Positions 55,801 to 64,000 of a stretch of 64,000 nucleotides of DNA are shown here, one piece after another. A model generated the notes under the pieces. It was given only the letters and a program-made list of their open reading frames with translations, was not told the origin of the DNA and did no database searches. Made by a program: the position numbers and the translations under genes. Location of the stretch: assembly GCA_028284775.1 (NCBI GenBank), contig JANQRB010000040.1, positions 37,564 through 101,563 on the forward strand. Reading direction: 5' to 3'. The stretch is from Candidatus Kapaibacterium sp. (GTDB lineage: Bacteria; Bacteroidota; Ignavibacteria; Kapaibacteriales; UBA7675). Each line of letters starts with the position of its first letter. Position 1 is the stretch's first letter.

Positions 55801-56636
55801 GTATTTTCGGCGACAACAATAATATCTGGTCGGTTTGCGCCGGCGGCGGTACGAACAACATCAACTCAAGCACGACCTTTCGCTATTATGTTTCAGGCGG
55901 ACCCTCGTGGCCCAACTGTGTTTCCCCGAATGTTATCATACAACCGGGCGCTTCGCCGACTATTTGCGTCGACTGGGATCGGTGTTCGATCTACGGTGTG
56001 GGGCAAGGTGAGACCTGGGTGCTTATTGTCAACGCTTTCCAGAAGAGCGCCGTCAGTGAAAACGACGTCCGTCTATCCGCCCGCAATCATCAGGCGATGC
56101 AGCAGCTTCCGGAACTTATCGGGAATCGGCCCTCAATGGAGTGGGGCGACATCAACGCCTATGTCGACGGTATCGGCGCCAGCCAGCGGCAGAAGCGCGA
56201 ATTCAACATGACGGCGGGCGAAAAGCAAGAGCTCTTCGAGCTCGCTGCCAGTGGGCCTAATCTTGCCGCGCGCTTGGCCAGGGAACGTCTGTTTTTCTAT
56301 GCCGATACGGATGTCGAAGAAACGCCCTTCAATGATGATGCTCTGCCGGGAGATGGCGTACTGGATGGCAGCGCAGCGGCACCGGAAGGAATCGCTCTCG
56401 TGCATCCGAATCCCTCCAACGGCCTTGTCGGCGTCACCTACCCCGGGAAGGGCGACGAAGGCGAATCTTTCGATCTGCTTGTCACGGATCTTAACGGCCG
56501 CGTGGTGCTCAGAAAGAATGACCTGAGCACAAAGGTCACACACGAACTTAATCTCACTGCGGAAGCCGCGGGAGTGTATTTCGTAAAGATGACGCAGGGT
56601 AAGCACAGCAGCTTTGCCAGAATATTTAAGCGCTAA
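52854..56636 (+). CDS. Secreted T9SS cargo with beta-helix region
   Basis: A 1260-residue product starting at 52854 with AAGGA upstream. The signal peptide has a long positively charged front (about 27 residues) and a core CALAAAMIFLAVPAYTQ. Residues about 45-550 contain repeated strands of the form FIAGGFAETAG, VISDGYIGAGYSGLL and YYAVGSTKYG, which suggest a propeller-like module. Residues about 570-1000 look like a right-handed beta-helix (MENSTIENADVGVDVQSG, GCNFENSYYDKRG). A spacer follows, and then the type A sorting domain (VHPNPSNGLVGV, AAGVYFVKM). It has many paired cysteines. No catalytic motif is visible. The protein is probably surface-exposed or released. Confidence 0.8.
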   Translation: MTSHKIRIPALAMYVRQGRELPAIKRWCALAAAMIFLAVPAYTQYQASYDYGGSGDESGVVQYATSLHYGSQTDEEEWLFTVLQDGDNFIAGGFAETAGVRHPAMVTVDHRLEKLNDLRIDVLTESSDSYNVSGGFGNIKEVRVISDGYIGAGYSGLLDNGNFKIKAIVVKTDKDLNIVTARAYHVPDAKDYRFFGIREYTDASGNLKYYAVGSTKYGTPAKSYWYIARLNSNLDMEYEYEIQDDACNLIEGGAHGLCFGYSEGSVPDGTPVCTATNTLESVMVVGNKITDGNPRVGMAVKFDFSNIDGNQNSTVCADSDLEIGTSYYPAGFFDPINNSEFSVANWVCRTETELSASPHCQIHGIEQDMEGDFVIGVSAHHKHLGPFSDAPICQAVVNTGHKEYQSGSLVLHLLDDDLLEISKRHVGHISGFDLDFKPHFDWDGNVLVMSTTGDTGKTLIRPNGIDRYHVNYLLFKAKIDKTAALPADKITPSWYKIYVGGAYLVPGKSGNGCGFNLCVTSDNDIVGVGNDGHEHENWDFSKVSNDCAMNNLGAYPPSWGSTVFPNSAGKIYSVQTALTSGTHLTWGQNHVVEARVVVEPGYTLEIPITGNNTTRFVDLMQIEERGGDQGLDGASIYVMPGGRLILRNQALLRNAESSECYTRWRGVQLGDGTIWPAYAQLLMENSTIENADVGVDVQSGIIDCSNNDILNPSSVGHHFDNTVNFINNREAIKYHAGSTDGAQNVFRFVNFYADASVRYNGQSMDRFVSMEHINGIVMRGCNFENSYYDKRGLLSGINTFSSSLDLMIGDYGAQPQCGPVGRPCRFVGLKHGVRHSSDTFDPVDLLRVAECEFFNVRNPILTGGSINSFIYRNKIDWLNMPPELSGYKFGIFASWAWGADLIENTIINDDQDAFLGLYSEQTSWDPSFTVFTSGNWVEEKTAGNASKAYRTFGDNSYMQIACNNYTQMQQDWDINGNLPDQGSIFGDNNNIWSVCAGGGTNNINSSTTFRYYVSGGPSWPNCVSPNVIIQPGASPTICVDWDRCSIYGVGQGETWVLIVNAFQKSAVSENDVRLSARNHQAMQQLPELIGNRPSMEWGDINAYVDGIGASQRQKREFNMTAGEKQELFELAASGPNLAARLARERLFFYADTDVEETPFNDDALPGDGVLDGSAAAPEGIALVHPNPSNGLVGVTYPGKGDEGESFDLLVTDLNGRVVLRKNDLSTKVTHELNLTAEAAGVYFVKMTQGKHSSFARIFKR

Positions 56637-56653
56637 TTCGCCGGTAAACGGAT

Positions 56654-56701
56654 AGGAAGCTCACAGCAGGGATAAGTCTGTGAGCTTCCTTTCGTTGTTT
56701 T
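56654..56701 (+). terminator. Terminator of the beta-helix cargo gene
   Basis: AGGAAGCTCACAG pairs with CTGTGAGCTTCCT and is followed by TTCGTTGTTTT, 18 bases after the stop codon. Confidence 0.8.
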
Positions 56702-57306
56702 ATGGGCTTCATCCGGATGGGTCCACTTCACACCTCTGTTCGATAGATGGAATCTGGTGATTAACAATTCCGCCGCGTCGAAGGCATTCGACTTCGCTTT
56801 GTGTTTTTCTTGATCAGACATTCACTCCTTGCAGCGGAAGATCGGTCCGGGTGAAATTTGCCTGGCCGGGATTCTATTCCACCGCCCCGGTACGCCAAAG
56901 CCAGCCTCTTGTCCACTTTCTTCAGTTCAGCGCCAGCAGCATTTTATCCGGGTCAATCGATTCGTCGCCCGTTCCCGTCCCAACTGTACCGCTCGCAACC
57001 CATAGCTGGAGCGTAGACGGTTTGCGTCTCAGGCGCGGTCCGCCAATCGAGTTTGAGAGCTACGGCATTGCGATCGAATCGGAGATCTATAGTATCGTAA
57101 ATCCGACGTTAAGAAGCGATATATCGACGACCTGTCATGCCTTGAGGGATGGTCTCCCGGATTAGGCATGCATTTGGACCATCCGGGTCAAACCCGGTTG
57201 TGCAACAGCCAAAGCCGCGGTTCAGTCTGGATAGAAGATTCGATGAAACAAAACAATGAACATGCGTTGCTTTAATGTCGGTCGTTCGAATCACCGGCGA
57301 TACGAC
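56702..57306. other. Region between convergent genes without a recognisable gene
   Basis: A 62-codon minus-strand frame (56633-56821) has AAGGAG close to its ATG but overlaps the terminator. A 104-codon plus-strand frame (56851-57165) has no family resemblance. Neither is convincing. Confidence 0.35.
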
Positions 57307-57342
57307 AAAAAAAGCCCGCAGCCCTGGAGGAACTGCGAGCTT
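57307..57342 (-). terminator. Terminator of the cysteine-rich cargo gene
   Basis: Read on the minus strand, AGCTCGCAG pairs with CTGCGGGCT around CTCC-rich loop bases and is followed by seven T. Confidence 0.75.
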
Positions 57343-57364
57343 CTTTACATTGAAGCTTGTCGCC

Positions 57365-59746
57365 TTAACGCAGAATTGAGATCATCAGTAGCTCGGGTCG
57401 CTTGTCGGACATCGACAGTCGGAGCAGATAAACACCTTCCGCCAGCGAAGTAGTGTTAAGGTCGAATTCGTGTCGCCCGCGCGCCTGCCTGCTATTCACG
57501 AGATCCATCAGCTCTCGACCCATAAGGTCAAACAGTTGTAACTTCACGTAGCCGTCGTCCGGAAGAGAATAGCTGAGCGACAGCCGATCACTTGCCGGGT
57601 TAGGGGAGGCCTGGAGCGAAAATATTTCGTTCGCTTCGATTGTGGGCGCATGCGCCGATTGTTTGAGTGTCTCGGGGACGGTGTTGCAGCAACCGTCAAC
57701 GGCCAGATAGTGCTCGCCCTGCAGTATCCAACCCGCGAGGTTGAAGCCCATGGCCACGTTGTCGGTGTTTTGGACTTTTACGACCAGACAGTGCTGACCG
57801 GCAGTTAAAAACACCGTCCGCGAATGATAATCGGGCGGATCGGAGCTGAATGACGGCAGAACGATCTGGTCGCCCATATAGACATCATCGACAAAGAATT
57901 GATAACGATCGTCGGTCCTGATGTTAAAAGAGAAGGTCACGAGACCATCTTCCAGCAGACAGAAACAGCGCTTGAAGGTCGTAAAGCCATTATATTCGTT
58001 TTGATAGGTCGTGAGCGGCGAAATCCAGCTCGATCCGGCCAAGGCCTCTTTCCAGGCCGGATGAGGCGCAATACTATGCGCCAGGAAGGGCACCGCGAGT
58101 CCATTGGGGTTAACCGTGACATACCAGGGCGCCACACCTGTGTTAAGTGTCAGACTGCTTTCTCGACCGCAGCAGACCGTAACTTCTTCGTCGCAAATCC
58201 ACAGACCGCTGCTTGCGTCGAAGTATTCCACCGTGATCGTCGCAAAGGGCGCCGCTCCGTCAAAACACAGATTGCCCAGCGGAGTGGACAGGCCGCCGAT
58301 AAAGGGCTGGCCGCCCTGGTCGAAGGTGAAAACCTGACCGGTCTGCTGCATGTTGATCCCCGCGAGGGGGCTGGCCTGCGAGATCGTCACGGGCGCCGTT
58401 GGCGTGATGCGTAGTTGGCTGATATCGCATGGCAGATTTTCCTGGATGCTGATACCGAAATCGAAGCAGCAATCGTCGAGCGGTCCCTTCCACAGCGAGG
58501 TTTCAATGAATTCACAGCAGTCGGCAGCGTAGCAGCAAATCTCGATAGTGTCTTTGCATATCCAGCCGCCGACGGTTTCGTCATAGAACTCAATCTTAAC
58601 ATCGCCGCAGCCTTCAAGGTCATCGAAACAGACCTGTCCCATCGGGTAGGAGAGACCGCCGGCGAGGCCCTGCCCTCCGGTCGACCAGGTTGCGGACGCC
58701 GCCGAGCCCGAACTGCTGAAGACTCCCAGGGCGCTGTGCGAGGCGACGACAAATGAATTGAGCGGCGTCAGCCGAATCGCGCTGATACTGCAGGGAATGT
58801 CTTCGAAGACGGTGACGCCCAGATCGAAACAACAGGCCGCGTTCGGATCGGGAACAATGTCGAACTGCAGGTGACTGCAACAATCGGGCTCCGTGCAGCA
58901 GACGTTAATTTCTTCCCCGCAAATCCACTCGCCGGTCGCACCGTAGCGATATTCGATTGCGACGCTGAAACACTCTTCGCCGGACTCGAAACAAACTCGG
59001 GCAAGCACATTAGTGCCGACCGTCAGCGGGTCGTCATCCGTTCTTCCGAAACCCGCGGTCGATGAAGTCGAGAGCCCGTTGTATCCCGTCGCAACTTCGA
59101 CATCGGTGATTTGTGTGCTGCCCCCAACCGTTAGGCGTACATCAGTAATGTCACAGATCAATTCGGGGGCAATGTTCACGCTAAGATCAAAACAGCAAAA
59201 CGCGCCCGCTACCGGGTCGAGGGATGCACCGACATAGTCACAACAGCGATCTTCGATGTCGCAGCAGACGTATACTTCATGGCAATCTATCCAGTCTCCA
59301 TTGTCATTGCGATATTGAACCTGCAGCGTAAAACATGGAGCGCCAGGCTGGAAGCAAATCGTTCCGACAGTATGCACGCCACCGCCGAAGTTTATTTGAT
59401 CAGAGCCCCATACAGCCGAAGTTGACGTCTGCATTAGCGAGTAGCCCGGCGTTGCCGCCGCCGTCGAAACGAAGGTAGCGGCAGGTGCGAAAATGCGAAC
59501 TCCCTGGAGCGCACACGGACCGTTAACGGCGGTGACCTTCACCACAAAACAACACTCCAAACCCGGAATGTTCGTCAGCGTCGTGCTCCACTGTCCGCAG
59601 CAAAAGTTGGCATTCATCCTGCCAGGTGAAAGGATGAATGCCGCAGCAATAATTACCAGGCTTACAAAGTATCCTTTCGATCGCCTCATTGTATTGGATT
59701 TGATCCGATCGTCAAAGATGATCCGATCTGAAAAATCAGATTGCAT
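57365..59746 (-). CDS. T9SS cargo with four tandem cysteine-rich modules
   Basis: A 793-residue product; AGGGAG lies eight bases before the ATG at 59746. The signal peptide begins late (MRRSKGYFVSLVIIAAAF at residues 20-37). Four modules of about 118 residues follow (49-162, 168-284, 289-405, 410-526). Each has a CC pair, a second CC pair 16 residues later, C-x-I (Cys 78, 198, 319, 440), CF (131, 252, 373, 494), a W-x-x-C or WIC and a final VCC/ICC pair. The fourth module lacks one cysteine (Phe501 region instead of C-F/C-G). A PA14-like or lectin-like part (about 535-690, FKRCFCLLEDGLVTFSFNI, DDRYQFFVDDV) and the sorting domain (ASPNPASDRLSL) end the protein. I do not recognise the modules as a named family. 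Disulfide or metal binding at the surface is likely. Confidence 0.8.
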   Translation of the reverse strand: MQSDFSDRIIFDDRIKSNTMRRSKGYFVSLVIIAAAFILSPGRMNANFCCGQWSTTLTNIPGLECCFVVKVTAVNGPCALQGVRIFAPAATFVSTAAATPGYSLMQTSTSAVWGSDQINFGGGVHTVGTICFQPGAPCFTLQVQYRNDNGDWIDCHEVYVCCDIEDRCCDYVGASLDPVAGAFCCFDLSVNIAPELICDITDVRLTVGGSTQITDVEVATGYNGLSTSSTAGFGRTDDDPLTVGTNVLARVCFESGEECFSVAIEYRYGATGEWICGEEINVCCTEPDCCSHLQFDIVPDPNAACCFDLGVTVFEDIPCSISAIRLTPLNSFVVASHSALGVFSSSGSAASATWSTGGQGLAGGLSYPMGQVCFDDLEGCGDVKIEFYDETVGGWICKDTIEICCYAADCCEFIETSLWKGPLDDCCFDFGISIQENLPCDISQLRITPTAPVTISQASPLAGINMQQTGQVFTFDQGGQPFIGGLSTPLGNLCFDGAAPFATITVEYFDASSGLWICDEEVTVCCGRESSLTLNTGVAPWYVTVNPNGLAVPFLAHSIAPHPAWKEALAGSSWISPLTTYQNEYNGFTTFKRCFCLLEDGLVTFSFNIRTDDRYQFFVDDVYMGDQIVLPSFSSDPPDYHSRTVFLTAGQHCLVVKVQNTDNVAMGFNLAGWILQGEHYLAVDGCCNTVPETLKQSAHAPTIEANEIFSLQASPNPASDRLSLSYSLPDDGYVKLQLFDLMGRELMDLVNSRQARGRHEFDLNTTSLAEGVYLLRLSMSDKRPELLMISILR

Positions 59747-60114
59747 ACACTAATCTCCCTCGGCAAACCTGCAGGGATGCCGATTAAGTTGTTGAAATGT
59801 GCGAAATGCCGGAACCGGCGGAGAGAGGAAACTAGTTCGGCAGCGGTATGACCATCAATAGCGATTGTATCGCCGTGTGAAATTCGGGGATAAACGTGTT
59901 GGATCGATGACTGGGCGTGCAATCAGAGGGATGAATCCCGGTGATGCGCAGAATGTTTTTCGGTGAATCGACCGATACACTTTAGCACAGTACGCAGAAA
60001 GGGAGCAAGAGCTCCGAACACCGTCGGCAGCATTTGTCAAACAAGATTGTTTGTGAGGTCGTTACAGGTCAAGCGCTGGCGTCGGCACAGCTCTTGTCCG
60101 GCAATTGAATGCAT
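59747..60114 (-). other. Intergenic region between two minus-strand cargo genes
   Basis: No gene is seen. The best promoter candidate for the cysteine-rich gene is a minus-strand TTG followed after 21 bases by TAGTTTCC (near 59830), a weak match. Confidence 0.3.
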
Positions 60115-62463
60115 TCAGGGCGCAATGACAATTTGTCTGCCGCTCAACAAAGCGCCTGCCGCCTCATAGATCTCGAGATGGTAAACACCCGCCGGCAAGC
60201 CTTGTCTTTGCAGCGTCACTTCATGCTCGCCTTGCAGCAGGCTGCCTTCGAATACGGTCCGGCGCATGCGGCCGAACAAATCTCGTATAACGACACGCAG
60301 ATGATGAATGCCCGGCCGGTCGAGCACGAGTGCTAAGGTCGCCGCATCAACAAAGGGGTGCGGCCGCGGTACTGAAAGCACTTCGCTGCGGCTGTGCCCG
60401 TTTCGTTCATCGACCTTTAACACGATCCGTTCGCATGGCAGGTTCTGAAAGCGAAAGCTGACACAGCCGGAGATTATCGCATGTTCATTGTCGGGCGCTA
60501 TCCATGCGCGTTTGGTGGAAGACGGGGCCACGTCTCTTAAATCTTGCGCATGCCACAAAGTACCGCAGACGCTATCGCCGCTGTTCAGATGGACAAAGTA
60601 TCGATAGGCAACACCCACTCCATCAGGATCGGAGCCTCCGACCTGGATATAATTGCTGGCGGGCGTAAATTCCGCCCATGTAAGATTGCCGTAGGCTGTC
60701 GCCCGCTGGACGATTTCACGTACTATTCGACCGGTAGCTACGCTGCGAACCAGCACTTTCTTCCAGGGCGAGAGTGAATTGTTGATATGGCGCAGCGCCG
60801 TAGATGCAAGACGTTTGCCGTCGAGCGAGGCATCGACGATTTGTTCCGTGGAATGTCGATCGGCCAGCCACTGCCGGGAGACTTGCTTCCCGTTCATTGT
60901 ATCCCATGTGAAGAGACTATCTTCTCGCACTGTTAACAGCAGCCTTCCATCACGCACAAATTTATTGAAAGAAAGTGATGTCAGATCAAGCTGCCATTCA
61001 GTAAGCAGACGGACTTCCGGCAAGTTAACAATGCTGACTCCATTCTCCGAGGCACAAAGGAGTTGCCCGCCATCCGCAGTTAACACGGCGCCATAGTCGC
61101 AGCCCAGCGGTATCTGAATGCGCGATTGAAGTTCACCTGATGCTATATCGAACGCCAGAAGCGAATCGCGCGTGAGGGAATACAGAACCATGCCGTCGTT
61201 TGAAATCAGGTTAGACGGCGTTGAGGTTGTGAAGTGTTGGATGAAGGAACCGTCGTCTGCATTCCAGATTATCGTTCTGCCCCGAATATCTCGGCTCAGA
61301 ATACGCGTAGCGTTTCGATTGGCCGCGAAGGTATCGGGATTAACAAGGTGGACATCAGGGGGAATATAGCTTTGAATTTTCCCTTGCTGTGGATCGAAGA
61401 TCGCCAAGAAACCGGTTGCAAGTTGTTGCGGTACAATATCGCCAAAAGTACAAATTTCGGAACGTTGACGCAGGAGGCCGATTGTCGTAGCGTCATTTGC
61501 AAATTTTGGCTCAAGGAAATTTTGAAACAGGTGCGAGTGGTCTCCGTGGGATAGGCCAAGCGGAACATGAAAAGGTATCGTTGTCAGCACTGATCCATCG
61601 TTTAAGTCCCAGATAGCGAGTGTATCGGCGTGGACGCCGCTAATGAGATCGCCGCCGGGAACAAAGACCGGGTTAGCCAGGTAGGCTTGCAATGCGGCTG
61701 TATACCTCCACAATTCCGTGGCGTCGGCGGGTCGATACACACGTAGCTCGTCATCCGATTCCATCTGGCCGGTGGCCGCCAGTGCGAGCCTGCTGCCGTC
61801 GTCCGCGAGATTCATGTGTGATATGAACTCAAATCCTTCCGGTCGAATGACCTGTAATCGTTCGCCCGTGGATGCGCGAATAATCGCGACCTGGTCAATG
61901 GCGCCTTCCAGCACTGCCATCATATCGGCCGCCGCCGCTAAACGCAGGGGGATGAAAGTCAAGCGAGCCACGTCCGGTGACAAGGGCTGAAGTTTGTAAC
62001 TCAGGATTTGCTCATTGCCAGCGACAGACCAAATCTCCACTTCCGACCAATTCTTGACAATAATCAAGCGCGAATCATCCGGCAAAAATTGCATCGCGAC
62101 AATCTCGGATGTCTGATCGATTTGAATTATGGCGATTTCTTCACCGCTTGCAAAGTCGAAAATATGCACGATCGTTCCGTCCTGTGTCGGTACAGCAAGC
62201 AGGCTACTGTCGTGCGAGAGTGTCAAAACAGGACTAAATCTGCCGGTCGCCAGCTCGCGTATGGTTCTGCCTGTTTCTGCATCAACGATATTGATGGAAG
62301 CGCCGCCCGCGACACTCAGCGCGATTTCGCGGCCCCCGGGGTGCCATACATAATCCGACATGTAATCCATTACGAAGCTACCTCTGCCGGCATCCCATGC
62401 CCAAAGCGCGCCACTTTCTAACAGCAGAAGCAGCAAGAATGAAAGGAGTATTCTGCTTGTCAT
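60115..62463 (-). CDS. Secreted WD40-like propeller protein with T9SS sorting domain
   Basis: A 782-residue product from the ATG at 62463, with GGAG eight bases upstream and a signal peptide (MTSRILLSFLLLLLLESGAL). Residues about 30-560 are WD40/quinoprotein-type propeller repeats (VDAETGRTIRELATG, LSHDSSLLAVPTQDGTIVHI, FDFASGEEIAI, LTADGGQLLCASENG), enough for about two propellers. The region after that has a conserved YIQVGGSDPDGVG part and the sorting domain (HHLRVVIRDLFGRMRRTV, LPAGVYHLEIY). It is a surface protein of unknown ligand. The gene at 63086 is a tandem paralogue. Confidence 0.8.
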   Translation of the reverse strand: MTSRILLSFLLLLLLESGALWAWDAGRGSFVMDYMSDYVWHPGGREIALSVAGGASINIVDAETGRTIRELATGRFSPVLTLSHDSSLLAVPTQDGTIVHIFDFASGEEIAIIQIDQTSEIVAMQFLPDDSRLIIVKNWSEVEIWSVAGNEQILSYKLQPLSPDVARLTFIPLRLAAAADMMAVLEGAIDQVAIIRASTGERLQVIRPEGFEFISHMNLADDGSRLALAATGQMESDDELRVYRPADATELWRYTAALQAYLANPVFVPGGDLISGVHADTLAIWDLNDGSVLTTIPFHVPLGLSHGDHSHLFQNFLEPKFANDATTIGLLRQRSEICTFGDIVPQQLATGFLAIFDPQQGKIQSYIPPDVHLVNPDTFAANRNATRILSRDIRGRTIIWNADDGSFIQHFTTSTPSNLISNDGMVLYSLTRDSLLAFDIASGELQSRIQIPLGCDYGAVLTADGGQLLCASENGVSIVNLPEVRLLTEWQLDLTSLSFNKFVRDGRLLLTVREDSLFTWDTMNGKQVSRQWLADRHSTEQIVDASLDGKRLASTALRHINNSLSPWKKVLVRSVATGRIVREIVQRATAYGNLTWAEFTPASNYIQVGGSDPDGVGVAYRYFVHLNSGDSVCGTLWHAQDLRDVAPSSTKRAWIAPDNEHAIISGCVSFRFQNLPCERIVLKVDERNGHSRSEVLSVPRPHPFVDAATLALVLDRPGIHHLRVVIRDLFGRMRRTVFEGSLLQGEHEVTLQRQGLPAGVYHLEIYEAAGALLSGRQIVIAP

Positions 62464-63085
62464 AATTCGGCTCCGTTTAGGATTGGGCGTTGCAATACGC
62501 AGCGCGATATGTTGCGAATTCGGACAGCGGTACATCGTCGACAGCATCGCGATTTCACTATTACTTCACCCTGATAAACTACGACAATGATTTGCAGGCC
62601 GGTCTACTGCATTACTACTACATCAGGCAAGGCAAGGACGGCGATTTGTTATTCGGACATGTCGGATGGCGCAAAGCTGTCGTGATGGCTGGCTCGGCAC
62701 GCCAACTGACGCTCGTGATGGACTGCCGAGCTACCTAGGCCGAATGGTGGTCGACAACAAAGTTGTTGTGCAGATTTACAATGGCCATCAATACTACCAT
62801 CTTCAGGATACTGACTGGCAGGCCCGCGACAGGCGGGCCTTGATCGGTACTTCGAAGTTGTGTTAGCTCGCTATGCAGGCCTGCAGGCGGCGCCATGAAT
62901 CAGCGTAGCGTTGAAATCTGAATTGCGATGCTTGGGCTGGCAATGGTTTTCAGTGTGCAGCGACAGCAAAGGCTTTGCCCCTGGAAAGCAGATCCTGACA
63001 CGTCACATGTTTACAGACGCAACAGAGATTAACTCCTGCCAGCGGCAGGGCACTTGCCCGCCAATTGTCCAACTTCCTGCGGCAA
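62464..63085 (-). other. Region between tandem WD40-like genes
   Basis: It holds no recognisable gene. A GGCCCGC/GCGGGCC hairpin lies near 62820-62840 but lacks a T-run. The last 60 bases before 63086 resemble the sequence behind the gene at 60115, so the duplication extended beyond the coding part. Confidence 0.4.
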
Positions 63086-64000
63086 TCAGGGCGCAATGAC
63101 AACTTGTCTACCGCTCAACAAAGCGCCTGCCGCCTCATAGATCTCAAGATGGTAAACACCCGCCGGCAAGCCTTGTCTTTGCAGCGTCACTTCGTGCTCG
63201 CCTTGCGGCAGGCTGCCTTCGAATACGGTCCGGCGCATGCGGCCGAACAAATCACGTATGACGACACGCAGATGATGAATGCCCTGCCGATCGAGCGCGA
63301 GTGTAAACGTCGCTTCTTCGACAAGGGGATGCGGTCGCGGCACTGAAAGCATGTCGTTGAGACTACGCCCTTTCTGTTCATCGACCCTTAACACGATCCG
63401 TTCGCATGGCAGGTTCTGATATCGAAAGCTTACGCAGTCGGATATTATCGCGTGTTCATTATCCGGCGCCATCCAGGCGCGACGGGTGAAATCCGGAACG
63501 CTGTTTCTTGAATCCGGCGCCTGCCAGAAAGTACCGCAGACGCTGTCGCCGCTGTTCAGATGGACAAAGAATCTATAGAAAACACCCACTCCATCGGGGT
63601 CGGAACCGCCGACCTGGATGTAATTGCCGGCGGCCGTAAAGTCCGCCCATGCAAGATTGCCGTAGGGCGAAGCCCGCTCAATGATTTCGTGGACAATGTG
63701 TCCGCCGGCAACGCGACGAACCCGCACTTTTTTCCAGGGCGAGAGCGAATTGTTAATGAGCCGCTGTACTGTTGATGACAGACGCTTGCCGTCGGACGAG
63801 GCATCGACGAACACTTCGGTGGAGTCCCGGCCGGGTATCAATTGCCGCGAAAGCTGTGTACCGGTCAAGGCATCCCATGTGAAAAGGCTGTCATCTCTCG
63901 TCGCTATGAGAAGTCCGCCATCGCGCACGAATTTTGTGAACGACAGCGATTCCAGGTCAAGGGGCCATTCGGATTCAAGTCGGACATCCGGCAGTTTAAC
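63086..64000 (-). CDS. Second WD40-like T9SS protein, C-terminal part (cut by window end)
   Basis: The frame is open to base 64000 and gives the last 304 residues. It aligns throughout with the C-terminal part of the gene at 60115: VKLPDVRLESEWPLDLESL against VNLPEVRLLTEWQLDLTSL, and the last 60 residues are almost identical (RDLFGRMRRTVFEGSL, RQGLPAGVYHLEIYEAAGAL). It therefore ends in the same sorting domain. The signal peptide and the first propeller lie outside the window. A tandem duplication followed by gene conversion of the 3' end would explain the higher identity there. Confidence 0.85.
   Translation of the reverse strand, partial: VKLPDVRLESEWPLDLESLSFTKFVRDGGLLIATRDDSLFTWDALTGTQLSRQLIPGRDSTEVFVDASSDGKRLSSTVQRLINNSLSPWKKVRVRRVAGGHIVHEIIERASPYGNLAWADFTAAGNYIQVGGSDPDGVGVFYRFFVHLNSGDSVCGTFWQAPDSRNSVPDFTRRAWMAPDNEHAIISDCVSFRYQNLPCERIVLRVDEQKGRSLNDMLSVPRPHPLVEEATFTLALDRQGIHHLRVVIRDLFGRMRRTVFEGSLPQGEHEVTLQRQGLPAGVYHLEIYEAAGALLSGRQVVIAP

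Noticed and set aside
56633..56821. 62-codon minus-strand frame with an AAGGAG close to its ATG
   Set aside because: The spacing is too short, the frame runs through a strong terminator of the opposite gene, and the sequence resembles no family.
62811..62842. GGCCCGC/GCGGGCC hairpin as a terminator
   Set aside because: No T-run follows on either strand, and no plus-strand gene ends before it. It remains only a possible structural repeat.

Overview
The window looks like chromosomal DNA of a GC-rich, diderm, FCB-group bacterium (Bacteroidota, Rhodothermota, Balneolota or Chlorobiota-like; the exact phylum is inferred). The reasons are: about ten proteins ending in a type A sorting domain of the type IX secretion system (T9SS), a TonB receptor with an N-terminal carboxypeptidase-regulatory-like domain, promoter boxes of the TAnnTTTG type, and a DUF6702-like protein. 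No T9SS machinery, rRNA, tRNA or CRISPR array was seen. The whole window reads as an accessory 'surface protein' region.

Layout. 0-3.7 kb: the end of a TPR/HTH regulator, then a secreted carbohydrate esterase plus HExxH protein split by a frameshift. 3.9-9.6 kb (minus): a MalT-like LuxR regulator, a small conserved protein and a TonB receptor. 10.2-11.1 kb: a thioredoxin-reductase-like flavoprotein. 11.8-12.4 kb: a badly decayed T9SS cargo gene. 12.9-15.8 kb: an arylsulfotransferase-like/YHYH protein with a DUF6702-like partner. 16.8 kb: an orphan sorting domain. 17.5-19.5 kb (minus): a second TPR/HTH regulator. 19.5-21 kb: a complex upstream region with duplicated promoters and leaders and a MITE-like insertion. 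21-49 kb: four giant secreted paralogues, with a third TPR/HTH regulator inside the cluster. 42.4 kb (minus): a DUF1330 protein. 49.5-51.8 kb (minus): two DJ-1/PfpI proteins and a small outer-membrane protein. 52.9-64 kb: a beta-helix cargo, a cysteine-rich four-module cargo and two tandem WD40-like cargos.

The most interesting system is the family of four giants (21020, 25912, 36757 and 43821). They share one C-terminal cassette: PKD-like, Ig-like, a seven-bladed lactonase-like propeller, a cadherin-like domain and a sorting domain. The N-terminal parts are interchangeable: parallel beta-helices, cadherin-like arrays, or strings of Big_5 plus exactly seven VCBS/FG-GAP repeats. By hand count all six VCBS blocks and all four lactonase-like regions contain seven repeats, so the largest protein (2663 aa) should carry five beta-propellers in a row. 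TPR/HTH regulators next to these genes, and repeated promoter modules with fixed spacing upstream of them, suggest a regulated and evolving set of surface adhesins or sensors. That functional reading is inference.
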